This document shows, in pieces, positions 57,095 to 64,000 of a DNA stretch of 64,000 bases. The DNA lies in the NCBI GenBank assembly GCA_018873245.2, contig JAEMBT020000005.1, forward strand, positions 8,232,001 through 8,296,000, given 5' to 3'. The stretch comes from Archegozetes longisetosus. Its lineage: Eukaryota > Arthropoda > Arachnida > Sarcoptiformes > Trhypochthoniidae. The first letter of the stretch is position 1. Each line of letters opens with the position of its first letter. Below the pieces are notes generated by a model. It was not told where the DNA came from, searched no databases, and saw nothing but the letters and a program-made list of their open reading frames with translations. The translations under genes were made by a program, and so were the position numbers.

Positions 57095-60000
57095 ATGCCA
57101 CACACAGGTAAGAATTTTTTCAAAAACTTCATTCAGATTCAATTATAGTTTTCACTTTAAAGCTTTTACTCTTACATCTTAAAGCTGCAATCTCTATATT
57201 TTCTATATAAAAGTATAGTATTTGACTTGAGAATACTTGATTTGACTTGATCAGAGTGTCAAATCTATTATTCAACTAATTTGTTTGCTTTAACAATACT
57301 AATATTCTTGTTTGGAATAGCTATATAGTATCTAGAAGGTATCCTTCTTCGGAATCAGCTTTTCTTTGTTAACCGAGACTGAATCTCTATTTTATATTTC
57401 ATCAATGATTATAAACTGATTTAGAATGAAGGGGCTTTCCTTTTCAGTTTATATGTTCAAGAATAAAGGTTGAATTTGAAAATAAATCGTTTTATGTTTT
57501 ATGTTTTTAAAATAAGATAAAATATTCAGTTTTCAAACAAGATGAGAAACTTCGTAAGATTTTGTGAAACTATTGAACTTTTGCGATATGCTCTAGTTTC
57601 GAAATTGAATATACGTTTGTAAAAAAAACGGTTCATGAGAGCTGTTCCGATAAAATCTTTTGTTTACTCCGACTTCAAAGTTCCTTTATGCTCGTTTCTT
57701 TATATGACTAAACTCTTTATGACTAAATATTTTTTGTATGGAAACTAAAACTTAACTATATTGAAACACTAAACAAGGTCATAAACAAGAGGCGAAACGT
57801 CAACGTTAATGGTATGAGAAAGTTATACCATAACTAACCATAACTTTATGATGATTTTGAGGCTTTGTGGAAATCAGTGCAATAGGCATAACAGCTAATA
57901 TAGAGTCATAAGCTGTCAGTCATAAAGTTAAACTGCGCAACAAATTTGTTTGTTTATGATGTTTAGGCAGTCTTGTAATAAGCCAAATGCATCAGTTTAA
58001 TAAAGCTGAAGATATAGCAACTAATACTATTGTAAATTCTGTTACATTTATGAAACGAAATCACTAACTCTTCTGATATGTTTTTGTAATATAAAAACTA
58101 CTTTGATTTACAGAGAGTACTGGTAGAGCACTAAGCTTGAGTCACGAGAACAAAGCTCTTTTGCATCTCATAAACTATAGATTTATCCTATAATGCATAG
58201 AAATTTTGAGGATCGAAAAAATGACCAAAGTCTATCTTGAATTCACTCGAAACTTTTGTATCTGAAAGTTTAAACGATAAAACAAGTTATTCAAACAAGA
58301 TTTGTATTAATTGTTCCGATCGTGAGCTTTAAAAGATGAAAATTAGAAACAATGCATAGAAAGGCATTGCAGTGAAGTAGTCTTTAAGTAACGTATAACT
58401 GAAGCTGAAAAGCAGTCTTTTTGGTGAGAAAATATTAAAGCTTGACTTTTTGAAAATAAAGGTCAGGCGGGCATCAACCAATTGGGTGGACTTTTTGTGA
58501 ACGGAAGACCACTTCCACTCCACGTACGGCATCGTATAATAGAATTGGCTCTATTAGGAGTCAGACCGTGCGATATTTCGCGCCAGCTTTTAGTCTCACA
58601 CGGATGTGTCTCCAAAATACTTACGAGATTTTACGAGACAGGTTTGCGATTTAACTATGCTTTAAGAATATTTTACTATATTCTACCCTTTCTTTGCAAC
58701 TTTTCTATGATTAATCATGAGACTACAATTTGTATTAGTTAAACCATTATTTACAATTAATATTATTAATCATGATTCAGTTTCATTAAAAATTTTTGAG
58801 ATCAATAATCATTTTTTTAGAAATCAATGCATAGTTAGTAAGCATTTTAAAGCATGATTCGAGTAAAATCTTAACCGTTATCTTGACCGGGTACAATTCT
58901 TGATAAATAAACTCAATTACAAATAGTTTGAAACCCTTTGGTATTCATTAACATTGACAATCATTTATTTTCCAACCAATAGGTTCAATAAAACCGGGTA
59001 CGAATCATTTACGTAAGATAAATGCTAAAACTATACATTTTTATCGAATTTCTTTGAGTAATATCGGAAATAACAAATTAGTTTCAGAACTGATGAATTT
59101 TTTAGAGAAATCTGTTATTTACGTCTCTAAAGTATGATTGAGTTCTAGCTGAATGAGTAAAATAGATGTTTCATGCAATTGATGTATTTGAATGTTGAGT
59201 GCAACTCGTGAACTCATTATTGCTTTAGTCAGCTTTGCCAACCAATTATTGCAAAACACGCTCAATAACTATCCACTACATGCAAAGGTAAGAGCGTGTT
59301 AGTGCTTGTTCAGTGTTACCTAACCTTAATTGAACTTAAAAGCGTGATTTGCAATAATTGTTAGGTAAAAGCATATTATTTTTCGAATACTATTCAGAAA
59401 ACCAATACATTATCGAGCAGTTTAACCGAATTTTTTTTATAATTTCCAACGCCTATAAAGTTGTTTCCGATAATTGCTCAAAAAGGTTGTTTAGCATTAG
59501 AAAAATAAAAGAAAACTCAATGTTAGGATCTATCGGTGGCTCAAAGCCGAAACACGTGACAACACCAAACATTGTCAGAAGAATACTTCGACTAAAGCAA
59601 GAAAACCCAGCGATATTTGCTTGGGAAATAAGGGATCTTTTGAGACGAGAACTCACTAATTATAATCAAAACCAAACTAACGATTCGTCTGCTAGTTCTG
59701 CCTCCTCGTCTGCTGAACAAGAATTGAACATAAATGCGATTCCATCGATTTCTTCAATTAATCGTATACTAAGGAATGGTGCAAATGCAATATTCGATTG
59801 GACCACTAATGTAAACACCTCTACTGTTCCTTCCAGTGAAAGTGTGAACAGCTATAGTGAAGATCTCAGTAAAAAACCCCAGACCTTGTGTCCACCAGTT
59901 TTGAGTAAGTATGAAAGCTTTATGAAGGATAAATCAATTTTTACAGATTAAAAAACTATAAGATATTCGATTTGTAGTCAAAAGAAAACAAAGAAAATTC

Positions 60001-60372
60001 AAAACTTATTCTATCGAAGAAATTCTTAAAAATGATGATTTTGATGATAATGAACAAGAAGATCAAAGCAATCAATACCAGACACAGTCACAACAATCTT
60101 ATCATTATCAACAAAATCAAGGACAACAAACTCAACAGTTAACAGTTCAGCAACAACTTTATTACTCATACTATTATCAGGCATTGATGGCAGCCAATTA
60201 TAATGCAAATTATAAGCAAAATGGCAATAACACTAACAATGTTGCATATCAGCAACAAATCACACAAACTTCTGGTCAACACTCAATACCAGTGTCGCAA
60301 AATCTTTATCAGCAACCATTACAAATACATCAGATACCAAGCGAACACTTCCAAACACGTCCGTTTCAGTAG
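57095..60372 (+). CDS. Poxn: Pox-neuro paired-domain transcription factor
   Basis: Poxn specifies chemosensory organ identity in Drosophila (family knowledge). Exons are 57095..57107, 58462..58641, 58983..58997 (15-nt microexon), 59527..59904 and 59978..60372, with all introns in phase 1, giving 326 residues. It opens [14 protein letters not shown], which I recall as nearly the start of fly Poxn. The paired domain follows: [20 protein letters not shown], the linker [16 protein letters not shown] built across the microexon, then [20 protein letters not shown] and [13 protein letters not shown]. The loop between the last two helices is about 22 residues longer than normal. There is no homeodomain, as in Poxn. 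An octapeptide-like repressor motif, YSIEEILK, lies at the start of the last exon, followed by a Gln/Tyr/Asn-rich tail. Confidence 0.92.
57108..58461 (+). other. Poxn intron 1
   Basis: A 1354-bp intron after the 13-nt coding first exon. The donor GTAAGA is strong; the acceptor AATAAAG is purine-rich and weak. No gene or repeat was recognised inside. A regulatory role is possible but not visible. Confidence 0.6.
58983..58997 (+). other. 15-nt microexon of Poxn
   Basis: GTTCAATAAAACCGG sits between an acceptor (CCAATAG) and a donor (GTACGA). In phase 1 it codes the residues SIKPG, completing the canonical paired-domain linker ETGSIKPGSIGGSK. Without it the neighbouring exons still join in frame but lose five linker residues. 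Confidence 0.85.
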
Positions 60373-60950
60373 TTGTTCACATTTATTTTTCATTTAAAAA
60401 TATGAGCAACGATTAGAAGTGTTTTGTGTGTAATTTAGTCAGGAAAGAATTCAAGTTACCTTTAGATGATAGACACAAACAGATAGTATGAAAGACTACT
60501 TTTATCATTTTAGTCAAACAGCTTATATTATGAATATTTAAGGTGTCGATTTATTTCTTTTAATCATTATAAAATGGTCTCATTTGATGTTAAGTCATAT
60601 AATAGCAAGTCTGTCATGTTAAACATAGTCGAGTTGAGTCACTAGAAAAAGTTTTAGAATACGTTTTCCTCGCGTTATTCATATTAATTTGAATTTGAAT
60701 TTAGTTCTAGTCAAATGAAATTGATGCAAATTGAAAATATAAGTCAATGCTGTAAAAAATTGAGCTAATGTCATATAATTTTAAATTTCTAAAATTAAAA
60801 AAATACTAAATAATTGTAATGTAATTTCTTTTAATTTTTTTATTATGCTTATTGATAAATAACTAGATATATACAAATATAAACTTTGTAAAAACTTTAA
60901 CATAAGTTGATAACTAGGTAACAGTATTTAATTTAAAACTATAATTTAAA
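60373..60950. other. Intergenic between convergent Poxn and SIRT4
   Basis: A 578-bp AT-rich spacer holding both 3' UTRs. Nothing else was recognised. Confidence 0.5.
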
Positions 60951-62198
60951 TCAGACAACTATTTGAGGTAGTATATCACCTGCTCTTCCGTTTAATTTAA
61001 GAATGTCAGGTAAACTATCAATACGTGTCGGACCAATATTTACAACAGCTATCGGTTTTTTAACTTCTGCGGCCCTCAATGCAAACCTATAACCAGAATA
61101 GACGTAAAGAGAAGATCCAATCACCAGAAGAGCATCTGATTCCTCGAGTCTTTCATAGACGCGATCGACTCTATCTCTAGGCACATTATCGCCAAAGAAT
61201 ATAATATCAGGTTTTAGTAAACCGTTACATCGCGGACATGAAGGAACTTGAAATTGTTGCACAAACTCTGAATTGATATCAATGTCACCGTCAGGTCTTA
61301 TCGGGCTCTTTTCACTCTTTTCGTTAATAGAATCATCATAAATAATACTATTATTCAATTCGGCCAATATTTGCTGAAATAGATATCTCGAAACAGAGTA
61401 TCTACACGATAGACACTTAACAGTATAACTGCTTCCGTGAAGTTCAATAATGTTTTGAGTGCCGGCCTTTTGATGCAAACGATCCACATTTTGAGTCACA
61501 CAATAATGAACTTTATTCAATTGTTCCCAATTGGCTAAGCATTTGTGTCCGATATTTGGTTCAAAACTACTGAATCGATTCCAACCTAAATATAAAAAAA
61601 ATATTCAAATATAAGTTAACTCTCAATTTAGAAACTATTTCAATGAATTATAAATCTCTCAAAGTGACTTTCTTGAGGAAAAAACCCAAAATATGAAAAG
61701 TTAGTTTTATTTTAAAATTTTGCCAAAGCCTTGAATGAAATAAGTTTTTAAAAACCCAATAAAAGCATTGATTTACTGCCAAATAATACCAAAATAATTT
61801 CTAGCCCAATATCTGCGACGAATCGTATGACTTTGCACAAAGTCTTGATATTGAATTGGTTTGTGGTTACTTCTAGCATATAAACCAACTCCTTCTGACC
61901 GATAGTCTGGTATTCCGCTTTCAGTTGAAATTCCAGCTCCCGTTAGAACCAAAATTCGATTTGCTGAAGATATAAATGACTGCAATCGGTTAATCTCATC
62001 ATCGGTTGCCTTCTTGTGCTTTGGAACAAATTCAAGAGGAATGCTACATCTGTTACAATTGATTCGTGTCTTTATTAATGCAATCGATGAGAGACGCATT
62101 CCATCCGATATATGATTGTTATAATTATGTTTAAAATGTTTTCGTTGTTTTGAAAGTTGTGTTTTGATCACGTGTTCATTACTACATACTTTAGGCAA
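60951..62198 (-). CDS. SIRT4: Mitochondrial sirtuin SIRT4
   Basis: A class II sirtuin, an NAD-dependent lipoamidase/deacylase and ADP-ribosyltransferase that restrains glutamate dehydrogenase, pyruvate dehydrogenase and leucine breakdown (family knowledge). Exons are 62198..61790 and 61585..60951, giving 347 residues. Seen: [20 protein letters not shown] with NAD-binding Gly residues, [18 protein letters not shown] (a SIRT4 signature), [13 protein letters not shown], the catalytic His in IELHGSS, zinc Cys pairs CLSC and [16 protein letters not shown] and [11 protein letters not shown]. The basic N-terminus ([17 protein letters not shown]) fits a mitochondrial targeting peptide. A charged insert of about 25 residues ([20 protein letters not shown]) lies between the zinc Cys pairs. 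It is head to head with MMAB. Confidence 0.94.
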
Positions 62199-62470
62199 AA
62201 CTTTAAGTGAAGTAACAATAATTTGAGTTGTAATTTACGTCAAACAATAGTCATATAATGTGTGGGAAGTTTTTCAATTTAACCATATGTTATTATTAGT
62301 GAGCAAATATTTTGCTAACAATTGTTCGAGTGATTAATAATTATTTAACACAACGTTGACTGAATTGAGTCTAAACTGTATGTAATATAAGGAAAGTGTT
62401 GTCATAAGTGTTAAGACAACCTTGTAGTAGCGTTTTTTCATGAGCATAGAGTAGCGTTCAATACAAAGTC
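62199..62470. promoter_or_regulatory. Bidirectional promoter region SIRT4/MMAB
   Basis: Only 272 bp separate the divergent start codons of two mitochondrial enzymes. No TATA box stands out. Shared control is likely from the spacing alone (inference). Confidence 0.5.
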
Positions 62471-63291
62471 ATGGATTTTCTTATTATTTGTTTAATAACA
62501 ATGTCTGCAATAATTTCGCTGCAGTTTTATCGCAAACTTATTCCTCAAATACGTATTAACTATTATAAATATATTGCAATAATTCCTCAATCAATAAATC
62601 CATTCACGAATTACTCCACAATTAATAATAATAAACGAGTGCCACGTATTTATACCCGAACTGGAGATAACGGCACTTCGGGTTTGTTTAGTAGCGAGCG
62701 AAGACCTAAAAACGACGATATCTTCGAGGCCTTGGGAACAACAGACGAGTTATCGTCTGCGATCGGTTTTGCGCGAGAATTCGTTAATAATAAAGAAATT
62801 AATTCGGAGTTAGAAAGAATTCAATGTGTTTTGCAAGATCTTCAATCTACTATCGCTACTCCACGCTCAACAGCCAAAGAGTCCATGATCGACAAAACAA
62901 AATGGGATATCAATCACTTGTGCGATCTTGAGCTCTGGATTGACAACCACTCCCTTTGTTTACCTCCTCTTAAAAACTTTATTTTACCGGTAACTCTTTT
63001 AATTTATAGTTTAAAACTTCATGTTTAGTTTGTCTTTAATTTAATTTTTGTACGATTCATTTGGACCAATAGTCCGGCGGAAAAGCCAGTTCTGCGCTTC
63101 ATTTGGCGCGAGCCATCTGTAGAAGAGCTGAACGACGTCTAGTGCCACTTCTTGACGAAGGTCTTGAACTTCCAATTTTGCAATACTTGAATCGACTGAG
63201 TTCATATTTGTTTACAATCGCAAGAGTTTGTGCAATAAACGATGGCTTTAATGAAACTATTTACAAAAGACCTAAACCTCAAGACTCTTAA
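62471..63291 (+). CDS. MMAB: Cob(I)alamin adenosyltransferase, mitochondrial (MMAB)
   Basis: It transfers the adenosyl group of ATP to cob(I)alamin to make adenosylcobalamin, the cofactor of methylmalonyl-CoA mutase in propionate breakdown. Exons are 62471..62989 and 63073..63291 (phase 0), giving 245 residues (human 250). PduO-type motifs are [20 protein letters not shown] (ATP binding) near 60-80, [33 protein letters not shown] across the splice, [11 protein letters not shown] with the conserved Arg residues, and [13 protein letters not shown] near the end. In the last motif many relatives have Asp where Ser stands (LNRLSD). The hydrophobic, then basic N-terminus (residues 1-50) fits a mitochondrial presequence, though it begins unusually apolar. 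Confidence 0.94.
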
Positions 63292-63420
63292 AAACTATAT
63301 CCTTATTGTTGTATCATTTTTGCTCACATGTGATAATTAAGTTATATTTTTAAAAGTTTTTTATTTGAACTTTACTCTCATTTACAATAATAATAATTTC
63401 CATCTCAAATGAGCTAATGT

Positions 63421-64000
63421 TTATTTTGGCACTAGCTTGACCATTCTCACGCCTTCTGGACTCACTCGAAGGTTCAGATTCTGATCTTGATTAATTTCTC
63501 CTAGTTTATTGCCTTCATCTCCATACAAATCGTAGACATCAAACGTTGTTTTTGATGGAACCTCTGGGATTAAAGTGCTCAATGGAATTGAGTACTGCAA
63601 TCAAATTGAAAGTTTAATTTTCACAATGATTGTTCAGCTGTTTTTTGCATACATTAGTTGGTCCTCCGATTTGGTTTCTATTCAAGTAAACGATTGCGTA
63701 CGAATGAACATCACTAACAATAGGTGTGACTGGTTTGACCCAGGCTTCAATGGCAGCATTTTTGTTCTAATTGCAAAAATGATAATTACTTGTAAATTCA
63801 AAAATGAAATGCTGATGAGTACTTGATATTTCCTTTTGCCCATGATTCCGAGTTTGTCTTGGTTTATGGCAATAACTTTTTTGTTTTGCAATATTGCTTT
63901 AAATTCTGGTCTTAAAGCTCTCAAATCATTAGACATATAAAGTGGTGATGACCAGATGGACCACATCGCAAACTGGACTCTACTTTGATCCCACGATAGT
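63421..64000 (-). CDS. GH27 alpha-galactosidase/alpha-N-acetylgalactosaminidase, C-terminal part
   Basis: The start lies beyond the right edge. Exons in transcript order are <64000..63823, 63766..63653 and 63594..63421, phase 0 throughout. Seen: SWDQSRVQFAMWSIWSSPLY, MSNDLRAL and ILQNKKVIAINQDKLGIMG, the end of the GH27 TIM barrel and its signature, followed by the beta-sandwich domain (VYLNRNQIGGPTN, then YDLYG). Human GLA and NAGA are lysosomal and remove alpha-Gal or alpha-GalNAc from glycolipids and glycoproteins; the part seen does not separate the two. The catalytic Asp residues lie upstream, outside the window. Two short introns (about 56 and 58 bp) are typical of this region. Confidence 0.9.

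Noticed and set aside
58642..59526. Direct splice of Poxn exon 58462-58641 to 59527
   Set aside because: In frame, but it drops the paired-domain linker; the 15-nt microexon at 58983-58997 restores it exactly. Extending the last paired exon leftward to 59358 also fails, as that text matches no Pax protein.
59640..59750. Hidden intron in the Poxn RED subdomain
   Set aside because: No GT-AG pair of workable length removes the extra residues in frame, so it is treated as a translated insertion.

Overview
The window is AT-rich nuclear DNA from an animal. Short GT-AG introns (often 50-110 bp), many single-exon genes, tight head-to-head gene pairs and a clear pox-neuro gene point to an arthropod with a compact genome. 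A mite or other chelicerate is my best guess, but the sequence alone does not prove it.

Layout. 1-5.2 kb: 3' part of a PLEKHA5/6/7-type (Drosophila kramer-like) scaffold gene, with two single-base gaps in homopolymers. 6.2 kb: a U3 snoRNA gene. 7.1-7.9 kb: alpha-tubulin acetyltransferase (ATAT1/MEC-17). 8.3-10.2 kb (-): an FBXO47-type F-box gene, head to head with ELP4 (10.7-11.8 kb, +). 12.6 kb (-): a lone 5S rRNA gene beside a hAT-like MITE. 15.3-16.3 kb: NF-YA. 18.3-22.1 kb (-): an SH2B/Lnk adaptor. 24.2-25.1 kb (-): a Gln-rich secreted protein. 30.9-31.5 kb: a secreted MAM protein. 33.3-34.5 kb: a catalytically dead serine protease homologue. 34.8-36.8 kb (-): BAP1/calypso deubiquitinase.

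37-52.8 kb (-): four tandem copies of a three-exon short-chain dehydrogenase/reductase (SDR). Their spacers hold at least seven transposon or fold-back insertions and two copies of an unidentified intron-bearing gene fragment. The SDR copies are nearly identical except next to the catalytic Tyr and in the substrate loop.

57.1-60.4 kb: pox-neuro (Poxn), with a 15-nt microexon and an enlarged loop in the second half of its paired domain. 61.0-62.2 kb (-) and 62.5-63.3 kb (+): SIRT4 and MMAB, two mitochondrial metabolism genes sharing a 272-bp bidirectional promoter region. The end of the window cuts into a GH27 alpha-galactosidase/alpha-N-acetylgalactosaminidase gene (-).

Most genes are conserved housekeeping or developmental genes. 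The parts that look lineage-specific are the SDR array, the three secreted proteins and the transposon load of the array. I found no CRISPR array, viral gene or tRNA. Exon joins were read by eye from splice signals, reading phase and remembered family sequence; no alignment was run.
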